From contig JAKOON010000004.1 of assembly GCA_022577435.1 (NCBI GenBank), forward strand, positions 4,921,001 to 4,985,000: a DNA stretch of 64,000 nucleotides, given 5' to 3'. Within the stretch, counting starts at the first letter, position 1. Every line of letters starts with the position of its first letter. Shown in pieces: positions 1 to 14,442 of this stretch. The notes under the pieces are model-generated. The model searched no databases and was not told the DNA's origin. It was given only the letters and a program-made list of their open reading frames with translations. The position numbers and the translations under genes are program-made. The stretch is from Embiotoca jacksoni (taxonomy: Eukaryota > Chordata > Actinopteri > Embiotocidae).

Positions 1-131
1 GTGTTTTCTCATGTTGCAAGCGTTTGGTCTGACAGAGAACAACATGTCCTCACAGTTCTGTAAGAAGTTGATCAATCACATCTGAGCTTCTTAAATAATA
101 AACTTATCCACCTCTCTTGATAGACTTCCCC

Positions 132-132
<1 letters not shown>

Positions 133-195
<63 letters not shown>

Positions 196-206
196 CACAC
201 ACACAC

Positions 207-262
<56 letters not shown>
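133..262. repeat. (CA)n microsatellite, about 130 bp
   Basis: Nearly pure CA dinucleotides with two CG interruptions, followed by a short ACT/ACC-rich tail. The cysteine-valine and threonine-histidine ORFs across it are repeat artefacts. Confidence 0.97.
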
Positions 263-264
<2 letters not shown>

Positions 265-1013
265 CTACTACCACCACTACCACATGCAACCTCCAGCTGA
301 GCCAAATTCTGCACCAAACTGTCCGCCATGCGAGCCCGAGCCCATGTTTGAAGAGCAGGACATGAAAGCAACAGCCAAGTGTTCACGTGGGCTTGTATCG
401 GATCTTAATTAAAAAGCCTTGCATATTATTTTCTGTAACAAAGGGAAATTTGGGGGTTCATTTAAATCCAATTAGGCCTGTGCTGATGCCTCAGGAGATG
501 AGAGAGAGTAATTGCTGTTTGAACACGAAGGCCTTTGTTTCTGGGCTCCAGTAGATTGATAAAGGCAATAAGCACACAATGTGGAGCGACTGGAGATGGG
601 ACGGGGCTGTGAACTTACAGTATGAAGACTTAAACACACCAGGGCCTCATAACAAGACAATTAGTAGTATGGAAATGGTTCCTTGTTTTGTGCAGAAAAA
701 AAATGTGATTGAGCCCCTTGTGCTGCAGGTGTTACTGAAAAGATCAGTTGAGTTAATTGCTTCAGTCATTATTGTGTTACACCACATGCAGTGAGCCTCA
801 GCATAATCAAAGTGCAGACTGCTGGTGTACAATTTCATGAATTGAAACAACATTTACTGATGTTGTAATGTGGCTGGCATCTATTTTTCTTCACAGATTT
901 ATCAACTGTCAACGTGATTTAAGAAAGGCTCAGGTGGTCCCCACAATTGGACAAAGTGGGTGGTGGTAATAATCAATAACCCATCCAACTCCGACAAACA
1001 ACTCCACTTCCAA

Positions 1014-1047
1014 CCCCCCCCCCCCCCCCCCCCCACACACACACACA
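1014..1047. repeat. Homopolymer C run followed by (CA)n
   Basis: A run of 21 cytosines (1014-1034) passes directly into a short CA repeat. Its length is likely to vary or be unreliable in assemblies. Confidence 0.9.
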
Positions 1048-4000
1048 TTAACTAACCCCGTTCTTTAAGAGATAGAAATCATAATTCCATAATGTATTTT
1101 GCATTTATACACAAAAAAAAAAACGTAAACATGAGTGTTTATTGTTATTATACTATAGGAGGAAGTGATTTTGGACACAGCCCTGAAGTGTTGTTGCCAA
1201 CCTGTCCATGAAGTTACTGGGGATGTTCAAGATATAGCCCAGTGCAAAAAAATAACTCCTCTAAAATGGCAACTTCTATTATACCATAGTTTTTTAGTAT
1301 AGGCACATAAGCAAAATCTATAACGTGACTGTTAAAGGGGCAGAAGGCTGGAGTTAGGCTTTAGTTTACATATTTAGACCCCTTGCAGAAAAAAAACGAC
1401 CAAATGATGCACATAGTGTCACAGCTGCGACTAAATGAGGGCAACAGTCAGTATTGTTGAAGAATCGTCCTCGGTGGTATATTAACGCAAAAAAAGTAAA
1501 AGCTGCCCAACACTGTGATCCATCACACTGTCTGTGCATGTGTGTGTTTAATGCATGCTCTTGTAATTAAATTAACAAATCAATACCAAGCCACTAAATC
1601 CTAACAACTGCTTCTTAAATGTGTAGAAAAGATTCCTACTTCTATGTGCTCTCACTCTCACTCAGCTCCGGGACTGTGATCACATATTGCAGGTGAAGTT
1701 GCACTCGAGTGAAAAAAAAACTCAACTTATTTCAACGCCCCTTCCTTCCTCTTACAGGCGCACAGGGAACAAAGCCAGCTACCAAAACTCTCAGGTCACA
1801 TCTGGAGAGGCTGGAGGTCACATGATTAAGGTCAAAGGGCAGTTTTCTGGCTTTAGGCCAAGGTCAGTGTCTGAGTTCCAGCCTCAGCCAGCCCTTGGCC
1901 TTGAGCAGATCAATATGAGCAGGTTTTCTGTTTGCCTCGGTCAAACGATCAATGAGACATTTACATTTAGCCTAGTCACTCAACACGTATCCCAACATCC
2001 CCACATTTCCCAACCACAGCCGTCTACAGGATGCTGCCTATTGTCTCACAACTCTCTCAGCCGTGTATCTCTCCCCTTTGTTGTTTATCGGGTCGAAGGT
2101 CTTATTTATTTCACGTTTTAGAGATCAACGTCTTGGTACGCTGCCCTCCTCAGGATGATGATTGAGTTATGAGTGTGCGACTTCCCCCTCCTTTCTTTGA
2201 ATTCAGCACCTCATTAAAATAACCTCATATAAAATCAGTGCACCTCTTCCCTCAGTTCTTCAGGTAGAAACCCATTTTCATTATTCTGATGGTGCTGAAA
2301 AAAAATCTCTACAACATGACTGATGTCAAGAGGATGTTTGTTCATTGGGTGTTTGGGCAGATGAAGCCGTGGAAAGTTATTATTCTCTGTTACAGACCTT
2401 CTTTTGATTATCAATTTCTGTACTTTTTCTGCGGTTATCAATCTTTTACTTATTAAAAATATATCTTTCTTACTTGTAGTGACAAACCAGACTGCTATCT
2501 TCCGATTCTGCAGTTCTCCTCTAATCTACGGAGCTTTAAATATCTTTAAGCCCAGTGTTTTATTTTACTATGGTTTCACGACACACAACTTTACTGTTTT
2601 GGTACACTGTTAGAATCATTTCTTACAGAAAGGATCTGTTTTCAGTGACACAGCTCTAGATATACACTTCCTGCCAAGCACCAAACACCAAAGTTAGCCG
2701 GTGGGCACAATAAAACATTTTACAGCTAAAGAACCTTTATTCCAACAAGAGTTAGTAGAGACCAAAACAAAGCTAAATAAAATTTAATTAAGACTTGTAT
2801 TTAATTTACAAGCTGACCAGAAACATGACACCAAATGGTCCTCCATATTAGATGAATGTATACAAATGAATCACTATTAAAACTTAAATGATGAAAATAT
2901 ATCAATTTTTATAGTTTGTAGCTCGTTTATGCTACACATGGACACTGTTATATAAATGCACGATTAAACAGCCACAAATGACCAGTTTATACTGGACTTA
3001 TTTCTTTATGGGATGTAAAAGGATGTTAATATGACCTACACTGGTTCGTGATTTCAATCCCATTCAGATCAAATAATTTTCAACCCGCATCTGTGTTATA
3101 GTTTCGGCTGTGATTATGTCTTGATTTTCAGAAGACTAATTGGTGCTCCTGTTATTTCAATCTCCCCCGAGCAACATCCTTCTGATTTGTTTTCCAATTC
3201 CATCTCTTGTCCCTCTACTTTTTTTACAAGCTCTGTGTGAAATTTGACTTTTATGTAAAAATGGAGGAAGTCAAAAATTATAATGTGATGGAAACATGAA
3301 ACAGCATCATATTGGCTTCGTTGGAAAAAACAGACAAAAATCAAAGCCAGCAAAGTTCATTGGATGGATTGCTGCAATGTCATGTAGATGCTAATGCAGC
3401 TGAACATCCAGGTTTATTAAAATAAAAAAGTACAGATCCTGTAATTTCAGGATGGTTGTATTAGTGAATATTTAAAAATATTGTATTCTCTACCTCTGCG
3501 TAATTTTAAACCTGTTCAAATAGGGTGACAGTCTAACAATATATTTCTGAGATTGGAAAGAGATTTGCTTGTTTTGTTTTGACAGTCTGTGGTGATTAGT
3601 TTTCCTCCATTGCTACTTCATTAGCTCCCCTCACTCTCGCCATTTGTTGCTGCTATCGTGAACCTCTTTCCATCCTCTGCAGCTTCTTTGTGACATGGGA
3701 CGTTTAGACAAACTGAAGCTATGTTGTTTGGACAGTGTTTCCTATTAAACGACCCTTCCTTTATATTCACACATGGTGCATTTCCAGTCCCAGAGCAATT
3801 ATACACATGACTACACTTGGAGCTAAAGGAACAGGCTGAATCTTTATCACCAGCCAAAGAGCAGCAGCACCATGACTTCTACTGAGCCACCAGCCGTCTG
3901 GCCTTGTGTCTCCACTCCCAGTTAAAAAAAAAAAAAAGAAAAAAAAAAGAGAATATTATTTCATTCTAATCAAATAACCAAAAATTGGACAAGAACAGTT

Positions 4001-7000
4001 AACATAGGCCTCAATTAGCATTTTGCACTCTTTGCCAAAATGTCTTCCCTCATACAGCTCATATAGTTATTCACAATTCATATTAGTTCCATCATATCAC
4101 CTACAGAATGGACTAGTTGTAAAGCAACAATGGCAAGAGAGCAATAGCGATCAAAGTCCTGATGCCACTTCTGTAACTTAGTTGCGGTCTCTCGTTGAGC
4201 ATTTTTAGCAGCCTTTCAGAAAACATTAAACATGTTCTCAGGCTTTACTATCCTTATTTGAACATGGACTGCCATCTAATACAGCTCTCCCTCACTTCAA
4301 AAAATAAAACAGTTCCATGTAAACTTAAATGTGGCAATTACATACATATGCACATCATCGTAACGTTTCTTTCAAACTCCACCAGCCCTCTCTGATCATC
4401 TAAGTCTCCCATCTTAACTGTTTTCATCATTTTCTTTCTTTCTTCCTCTTCCTGTCCTCTCTTTTAATTTTGTCTTTTCATGTCTGAAACAGTCACCACT
4501 CACTCACCGACTTATTTGTTCATTTTATATTTGAGATATGACAGCAAGCATTTATCACTTGGCCAAAAGAACTACACAAGTGTCAACAACCGGTGGGAAA
4601 ACCTTCTGCAAATCCACCATCACTGTGAGGTACTGTACATCAAACTAAAATCCAATATTAATTTTAATGGAATAAATTCAGCCAATATAAAAAGTTTGTT
4701 TGTGCCTGACTTGGCTTCTTAATAAAGTGTTCCACAGAAAAACACTAGAATGCTAGTTCAGGCTATTTAAATGATATGACAATGTTAGCATTAGCACCAA
4801 CCCTGTTCAATAAATGTGTGTGAATGTCTAAAAAAAGATTTTTAAAAAAGGAGGTTCACTGTTTCTGATCATTCTATTGCATGAATGCAGCATTTGTTTC
4901 AAGTGTCTAAGTCTTATGGAAAATTGTGTGGTAAAGACTGCTTATGATAAATGAATGGAATCCAGATGTGATAAATGCAAACGATATCGTCGTCTTCCAC
5001 AAAGAAAAAGCGTTGATTTTTTTCTTACTCCTAGAAGAGCACTTGTATATTCCAGGTAACTCAGGCCTCTGTACGGTATTATCACTGGCTTTACACAGTT
5101 CCTGGTGGTCTTCATTTACGTGCTCAAGTTTTTTGCCAAGTTAGACTTACAGTGGAAACTGAATTTGATGGTGATTTATTGGCCCTTTGTATCAAATTAA
5201 CATTATGAAATACAAAATGTCACCATAGCGTAAAGTGTTCCAAATATGGTTAAACAGTCCTTTAGCCTTCTTGCATATCTATTGTCTGGAACATCTTTAC
5301 TGACTGGTGTCCAAATCAAAGAGAGTCTTTCAGAATGAGGAGAAACATGTTCTGAAATGAGTGGCACTGCCCTTTAACAGCCCCTCTTTCCGTAATTCTT
5401 CCAGGTCTAAGCAGTGTCAGGAAATCTGGCAGCGGCTCAGATGAAGGAAGACGAGGGAAGATGTTTGAACCTGCTCCGTCTTTTCAGTGTCCCAGTGGGG
5501 AGTGTATATGAAAAGGCAAGTCATGTATTATTTAGAGTCCAATCTGACTTTGTGCTTGATCAGGGTTTGGTTGAGAAGAGCTGTGACTGGGTTTTCCCGT
5601 TCCCCCACACCCCGTGTAAAAATGTGAATGTCTGCTCTCAAATGAAGGTGAACTTGTGACCTACACACAGAACTCGGTCTGTACCTGCACACACTGAATG
5701 GAAAGTGGAGGAAATGCATCTGCTATCATGTGATCAGAATACCTTCAGAAACATACTCTCATAGACAGCAGTGGGATAAACTGCAGTCTGTGTGGAGGTG
5801 TTTTTAAGCACTAATAGAGAAGAGAGTGGGCACCTGAGTATTGGGAATGTGTCAGGACCACAGGGACCGGTGTTTTAGCCAAACCCTAATTAAACTGGAA
5901 ACTCCAAGAGGTGCGCTCCTCTGCTGTTCAGCAAACGAGCCATAGCTAATATGCTCCTTAAGTCATTAGCAGCTGTGATACGTAGCATCATAATCCCACG
6001 GCAAGATGCTCGGGTGCTCGTGAACTAGTTTTTAAGTGTGTAATTACTGTATCAGAAAAAATTATACGAATAAATGTTACAACGTAAATCGCTAACATAC
6101 ATGTACATCATGCAATGTACATGTATAAAACAAGCAAGGAAAAAAACTAGGAATAAACTAGGCATCAAGATACATCTATTCAACTGGATCTAAATCCATA
6201 AATCTAGTCTCAGCCTGCTTCTTCCAATAACTGTCACAGATTTAAAACTCAATGCTTCAGAGACACGCGTACGTGTGGCGCAGTATAAACATCCACATAT
6301 TGAAATTGTGAATGTATCATTTAGAACCAACAGCATATCTACAAAGTATTTGTTAGACTTAAACCCCTCCATACATTTTCTGCATGTTCATCTACCCTAC
6401 ATCGGTTGGAAAGGAAAATCAATACAAGAAAGTGGCTTTCACCTTGATTCACCTAATCAGTGAGAATGTACTGCACTTTGTCTATAAAGAAAATAAACCT
6501 TTCCTTCCCCAGAACATTTCTTGAATCAATTAAGCTTTTAAAAGTTTTTATCTCTTAGTTTGGAGGACGTAGTTAGCAGAGGCCTTTCTGCATGTAGGGT
6601 GCGTGTTTTGCATGTCTCTCCTGTAAATGTACTGGTCTCCTGAGATGCTCATAACGGAGCATGAAAGTGTTAAAGTGTGACATTAATGTATGGATCGTTT
6701 AGATTTTAAGCTTTATGACAGTAATTTCCTTTATTGCACAGAACTATGGTTGTTTCATGCATTTTCTGATCAAATAATCTGCATTAAAGCAGTCAGGCTG
6801 CAGTACTTGAGTTAAAAAAAGAAAAGAAAAATGCCATAGTTTCTAATCTTTTCTATTTCAGTTTGATAAAAAAAAAAAAAACAACAACTGAAGGTTTCCA
6901 AAGTAAAGATCTTTTCCAAGCAATCTGAAGGTGTGATGAGGCCAATGTGAATTTAAATCCTACGTCATAAAAACCAAAAGAAGTCAAGTTTCTTATAGTT

Positions 7001-10000
7001 GTAAATTACTGTAAGTATTGTTGCATACTATATATGTTGTCCTGATGATCGTCTGAGCCTTGGTTTTCGGAAATTATTGTAATAACTAAGCAATTTAATT
7101 TAGTTGAAGGAAATACATACGTTTGCATGGTAGCCCCATTTTATTTATCATGCCCTTTTTATAGTGACTCACAGACCATCAGTGAACCATGAATAAGTGC
7201 TGCGGATGGACAAATGCTGCCTCGACTGTATTTGAATAACAAATTCAAACAAAAAAGCAGGTTAACCTTCAAGCTACACTGTACATCGATTCAGTGTTAA
7301 ATATGCATTCAGAAGATTTATTGTCCTGCGCTGATAGGTCTGTGAAGTTGGACAAACGCCACCATAAGATGGTTTATCCTGCTTCTTCTCCCCCCCCTCT
7401 TCCTTGTCAACGCTCGGATCTACAATCAAGATAATCCATCATAGTGGCACATAATGCAAAAAAAGATATTAAACTCACTGTGAGAAAATGTATTCCCAGG
7501 GACTGGAATGAGAATAAAATGCTGCTTAAGCATTTAGTGAAGGTTAAAAAAGGAGAAGACTGCAGGTGACGCACCTTCAAACTTGACACCAGAATCATTT
7601 ATATATATTTATTCATACTATGTCCTCAACTTCATTAGAACCAGATCCTCATTTTACTTACTGAAACTGTTCACATGTAAATTTCCCTAAAAGAGTTGCA
7701 ATGAGCGAATGACGTGTGAATCAGGAGAATATTAGACTTATATTGATGTCAGCCTTACATTTTCAAAAATGCAACGAAGATCAATGCAACATGCACATAG
7801 GGCGAATAATCATTATAAATTCCATAATGAATCTCAACGGCAAGATCAACCTGAGCAAAATCCATGGTAACTGATCATGTCTCATACTTTTGTGCTGCAT
7901 TCATTCTGAAACAAAGTTCAGTAAATAAAAAGAGAGATCATTTGTTCTGCTAGCTTCGGGGCTGCCAAATCAATCAATCAATAAGGAACATGTTGAGGGA
8001 ACAGACAGGAGGGCAGCAGCTCTAACTAAAATGGACAAGCGGATGCAGAATGAGAATGTCCTCAAAGAAAACAGCTCAGAAGAGCCAAATTTAAAGGATT
8101 TTGTTTTCCCACCTTTAGTGACAATCCCCATCATTAAAACAGCTGTAAAATAATCCTAAATACTTCTACACATAATCAAATTAATATAATTAATAAGGTT
8201 AGACTGCTTTATGTAACCCAAGTTAAGGAGGATCCGTGGCTGTGAACCATACGAGTGTCTGTTTTAATTACAGACCATCATTTGCCTGATGTGCTACAAA
8301 CTGTCTTAATCATTGTTTAACACAGACAGATAGAAATAGTTTGGTAGAAATGTATCTCGTTAGATAGGGAGTCGGTTACATAACGGTGGAAATCATTTCC
8401 CGATCATGCTGTGAAAACCCTTCTCATTTCTCCGGTATGTGTGCAGATGCCATGGCCTGCTTAGAAGCCTGTTGCTAAGGGCAACCCGTTCAGCCCCTCT
8501 GTCTACGGAACAGATGCCCCTTTGGTCGTCCTGGAGGCCCAGATGTCACCATGCCAACGAGCAGGTGTCATGAGTTCCAATGGGCCAGAGACTAGCATGA
8601 CATCTTGACTATGGAGGGGCAGGGGAGGGACTGGACTGCGATTGCACAAAAAGAGACGAAGGCGAGACAAACAAAGCTGAAACCGAACACAGCGCACTTA
8701 TCGCCGCACAGCTCGCTGTTTGGCTTTGCATCGTTGCCAAATTTGCAAACCGGGTGTTGACGTCAGTGTGATCGGTGGCACGAGCAGTAGTTTTACTGAA
8801 GCGTCAGTCCTTTCATTGGATTGTTGGTTTCTATAGATCAGCCTGTGAGCGCTGTTCAGTGAGTACATTGAAGGGAAAAACTTAAAGATCCTCAGTTAAG
8901 CCTGTGTCTCATGTCCTGATACATGCAGTACAGTATGTTCAGAGTTTACTGTTACCCGAGAACGACCTTCATTTGCTGCCACAACTTGCAGCAGGACATT
9001 AAATGCAACGCCATTATAGTGTTTATACAGGTTTTGTTTTTGCACATTTAGGCGAGGCTGAATGTGACTCCTGGGTCTCTGCAGCACACTTCTACTAATT
9101 ATTTGAGATCTAGGTTTGCATCATCCATAAATTATTTTTTTACTGATATTTTAACTTATCAGTTCACGTTTTCTAATATTTCTAATATCGTTTATGTGAT
9201 GAGATTTCTTTACAATGCACATCCCAGTGACTGATGAGTTCAGTAGTTAATGTGCTCATGTTTAAGACTTAACCCTTTTTTCCCTGTTTGTCCTGTTTGT
9301 TACAGCACTCTCTACAAGTGTCTGGGCTTTTAATGAGGCCTTTTAAGTTTTACATTTAGGTTTCTGAAAACTATCTACTATCTCTCTGTGTCTTAAGCTG
9401 CATCTGAACTATAACTTTTATGCTTTGTGCAATTATTTTTGTAATATTTAAACTTCACGTTGTTTTTCAAATGGATACAAATCAACATCATACAATAAAC
9501 ATCAATGCTCAATTCGTTATGTGTGTGCATGTCTTCTCGGTTGAAAATGGGATCTGTGATTATTCATGTCATTCAGAAGAGTGATTAAATATTCCTTATA
9601 CCCTCAGAGCAGCGAAACAAATGAACCACGGCTACGTTCTAACAGGAGTTGACAGATCTTTTAAATAATGTTTATTTATCAACTGTAACATTTCTCAGCC
9701 CTCATATGGTCCCTCTGGCATGTGACTTCGACTGCCTCAAGCCCGGCAGCGCCTCCTCAGCTGGCATTTCCTTTTTACTTTATAAAACTTTGCAGAACTT
9801 TGCGCTCTGTTTATCTGGCTTTTTCCAGCTCATCTTCAGAGATGAACAGAAAAGATACGAAGACAGAGGAGCACATAAGGTACTGAAACTACATAAAGGT
9901 TGTACAAAGTTCACATAATTAGTTAATGGAAGAAAATAAAGTCAAATGTGGAGTATAAAATATTACTCATCTTAGGTTACAAATGAAGAAAGCTTCATTG

Positions 10001-13000
10001 CTTTCCCAGTTTAAAAAAAAAAAAAATCGCCATCACACAGCTGAATAAGTTGTACCGAGAGTAGGTTTAATCACAAAAACTAAAAAAAAAAGATAATGTT
10101 TTAAGTAATGGCGAGTATAAGAGCAAGCTAAGTTCCAATTCAAATGTATAAATTAATAAATGAATATATGAACATATTCATTAATCATCTGCATGGAGAT
10201 ACATTATTCACTGTTCTTCTTAACATCCGAGCTAGGGATATCATTATACTTGAATTAATACAAAGTCTACTTTTACAATTGCAAAACCAAAGCACCACAA
10301 TCTCCACACAACATTTCACTTTCAAGGAGTGTCAGTCTTACTCGGGGTCAAAGGTATAATTTTGCAAGTTGAAGCCTATAAAAGCAGCAGCCACAGGATG
10401 AGGACACACGTGAAGCCTGTAGGTTGCAGTGGTGAAGTAAAAAGGACTGTAACATTACTCTTGCTTCCATTAATTTGAAACTTCAACCAAAAAAGGATTG
10501 TATTTCATCTCCAAAAATAACAAAGGAAAACTGCTGGTAAAGTATTCAGCCTGTGTCCGAACTGAATATGTGTTACTGACCTACGGTTTCTTTTCTGTTG
10601 CTTTATATTTTGGTGCTTTCTGTGCGTCTACAATTTAAAAGCCAGAGTCTACTTCTGTATCATGTTTGCTGAGTTCATGCAAATTGTATTCTTCAAATTT
10701 AAACAATGTTTTCAGAGCTATTCCTTCTTCAGCTAGATCACTCTAAAGTCTACTGTTTGTTGTGGAGTTTAAGCATTCGCAATCTTGAGTTTGTAACTTT
10801 TTACAACGTATTTCCTCTCCTAATCAGAGCCATGTTTACCTCAAGCAACAGAAAGATATCCCGGTTTTGTCGGTGTTGGTCTCTAAATCTTCGCCCCAGA
10901 AGTCTGGTTGTTCTAGTGGAACTTCAGCGAGACGTCAGCCATGTTAATATCGACGCAATGTGACTCTAATGTCTCTACATATGTAGTTCAAGTGTTAATA
11001 ATAGGCCCCGGTGTAATTTCAATACATAATTTTCATAAATGTTACTCTAATGAATACACATGAAGAGTGAAACAAAGAGAGTAGAAATAATTTGAATAGT
11101 TGCATTAGAATTGTATATTTGTTTTCTATTAAATATGGTAAACAGGGCTTGTGCCTGTTTATTTTTTAATGCGTTTACACACTGACATGTTTAAGACGAA
11201 CAGATTTGACAGTCCCCTCTTGAAAAATGGCATGAATAAACATGTGTAACATTAAAACGAACTCTGGGACTGTGTTTCAGCAGAATGGAACAGCAAACAT
11301 TTCTATTGTCCCATACAGACGATGAAGAGTGACGAGTTTTGACCTGGGAGCGAGGAGGTGAAGGGGAAAATGTTGTTGCAAAACTTTGTCTTTAGTTTCG
11401 GGTCAGATTTTAATTTTAAATACAAGTTTAGAAAAATATGGCTGACTAAACTCCTAAAACTATTGTTAAGGGGAAAAACGTTTAGTAAAACGTATAGATA
11501 CATTTTATAGTGAGGAAAGAAAGTTTCAATGAAAATAATATACCTCAATATTCAATAAACAAAACAAGTAAAACCTATGTTTGTAAATAAATTTAGTGAA
11601 ATGTTATTACACTTTAAAAAAAAAAAAATATTCATCGATTTATTTATTGATGGCTAGATTTTTTTTTGTAATCCTCCTTCTTAGCTCTGTTTTAAACCTA
11701 CCATTACCACTGACTTAATTGGTTGTTTATTTTATTGTACTGTCTTTTAAACTGAGATATATATGTGTCAGCTACTGGATACATAAATTTCCCAGAGGAC
11801 AGGAATTAAGTAACGATCCATCTATATCTAATACAAAGTCACTTTCATCCTCTGCTAAAAAAAAAAAATGGCTTTTGGGAAATAATCTCAATTCCTTGGT
11901 ATTTAAAAGATCTTTAATTCAGTGAAGCTATTTAATAATTATGCCGCATATCTGACAAATAATTATGTAACAAAATTTAAAAAATGTAATGTAAATATTT
12001 AAAAAAGGAAATTATTACATTTTCAAAGTTGGAGAAGAGGTGAGAGAAATAATAAAATGTGAAGAGAATCAAATTAGAAGAATGTAATATCACATATCAG
12101 CGTGGTATCTTGTTAGATCTCACAGGTCTACTGTTCACATTGGGACAGATAAATATGATACATAAAACCCCCTGTGACTCTAAAGCCTTGATGGCTGCCT
12201 CACCGACGCCCAGTGTTCCAACGCTGAATAAGAAATTATATGCAAGAGGTGTATTTGAATATTCATGACCAAATCCATGGGCTGTTTGTACTTTAGCATT
12301 AATTAATTGCTTGAGGGAATGCTAAACCCAAATACGGAGCTGAACATCTCAGTGCCGAAACACAACAATCCCAAAGAAGGAAATAAAAAGCGAGAAATGT
12401 GGAGTTAGTGAGTGCTAACAAAGCATGCATCTCTCAAATAGCACAGGAGGTAAGCAGCAAGGGATGTTACAAATCTATTTAACAGTAAACAGACGACAAT
12501 GTTTTAAGTAAAAAAAAAAAAAAGACAGCAAAGCTTCTGAGACTAAAATAAAGTGTCAGATAGGTAACCCAGCCTCGAACCAAATCTGTCTTTGTTTAGG
12601 ATTTGTGGATACATATGTGCTGTTTAAAATTTATGAATATTCAGGAGGAGAGGTAGCTAAAGAGTCCCAATCATCTCCTACACAGTTGCTCTGGCAGTTA
12701 AAAGAGAGCCGCTGAGAGGAGTTTCACTGTGAAAGACATTAGCATGCCTTTGAAACAAGAGACCTTGCGTATGAACAAGGGCTATCCATACACACTTTGG
12801 AATGTAATTTATATGCACAAACTGAGGTGTGAGGCCAGAGGATGTTAGAGGGGCAGAAAGGATCCACTCAATACAGGTGTAGCTTTCACTGGCCAACAAT
12901 GTAATAACCGTTTTTATACTGCCAGTGCCTCTTTACATATCATGAGTTCCTCTGAACTTACAGACTCCATTGAAACAATCTCACTGCTGAGAAACATATA

Positions 13001-14442
13001 AAAGGTAGATGGATAATTGGATGCTGCGCTTGTACAATTTTTGCATCTTCTCTATGATCTTTAAGGAATATGTTGTCTCATCAAAGAGATTTTGTTTTAT
13101 GTTTCAAGCTGCACGCAGATAAATGTGTAGATTTTTTCGACTGTTTGTTCGACGACCTGCGTTACTTTTTGTGCCACTGCCACCGGTGACCTATGTGCTC
13201 AACTCTCTGAATTATGCATGGTGATTATACGACGTAGTCCTCTGAATTGTAAATTCTCACAATTATACAGCCCATTGTCTATTCATTATTTCAAAACGAA
13301 TGGGAAATTATGTAAAACTATCTCTAAAGAGGAAAGCAGCGTGTAATATGACTTGCCATATTGTTCATGCAATTCAAATACTTTGCTTTTTCTGAGAGTT
13401 GAAAGTAATCAGATTTAAATGAAATCTGACTTGCATGTCATACAGGATTATGATACATTTGGAAGATAAGCTATGATAACTACACTACGTGCCATGAGGT
13501 GAGAGCTCTCAGGCAAAGAGTGTTTTCCAATTAAGTCAAACCTCCCTCAAGGTTAAATATACAAGTGTTGACTGAGAGCTGAACTCGTCTTCGTTTCTTG
13601 ACCAGATAAGTGAAGGACCTGCTTCACCGTGTCTCTCCTCAGACTTCCCCTTTTCTGATCCTGTCACACAAGCAAAAGGTAACAATATACACAATCTGTA
13701 TTTTTACATCGATACCAGAGCTACTATTGTTTACATATAATAATTTGCCCCAAAGAAGTTGTTTTTCTCTCGTTTCAGCATAAATTGGGCCCTGTGTCCA
13801 AACATAACCAAAATCAACCAGCGATCTTGCAACATAACTCTGCAAGCAGTCGTCTAATTAAAACTTCAAATGCATTTGCTGTCAGAGCTCCCAAACTGTG
13901 GAACAACCTCTTTGTTCTGAAATTCATCTTTCTACCTCAGTGACTTCCTTTACATCTCTATAATTCTTTTGAAGGTGTATTTTTGCATTAAGTAGTCTTT
14001 CTGCACTAAAAGTTCTCCAATCAGAAATGCGTTTTGCTTTTTGTTCCCTGACTGTGATGTTTGAGCTTCACTGTGCAGAACGACGAACAGTCATTGTTTG
14101 AGACCAAAGCTGCTTTCACCATTGTATTAGCCAGAATGGTGCACTTTCTAAAGGTTGTGTAGTGTTATGGTTGCAGCCATTGGCACTTTTTGTTGGTTTT
14201 GGCAGCACTAATCTTTTTAACTAAATTAATTATCTAGATTTAAAGCACTAACTTAGCAGATGATTTTCATAAAATGACAGTGCCTCCATTAGCAAGAACA
14301 CATTATTACATATCTTAAATTCCACCAAGAAATATGTTAATTACTTTCATTAATTGCTTTCCCTTTCTCTGTTTTTTTTAACTGGTGAATAACTCAACTT
14401 ATACCTACATGAAATGTTAACATGACACGAACTCAGTAGTTT

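Noticed and set aside
72..386. Cys-Val and Thr-His repeat ORFs across the CA tract
   Set aside because: Pure microsatellite translation; all frames are open because the repeat lacks stops.
1687..2121. 144-codon plus-strand ORF
   Set aside because: No family resemblance, no splice-linked partner, in gene-poor DNA; open by chance.
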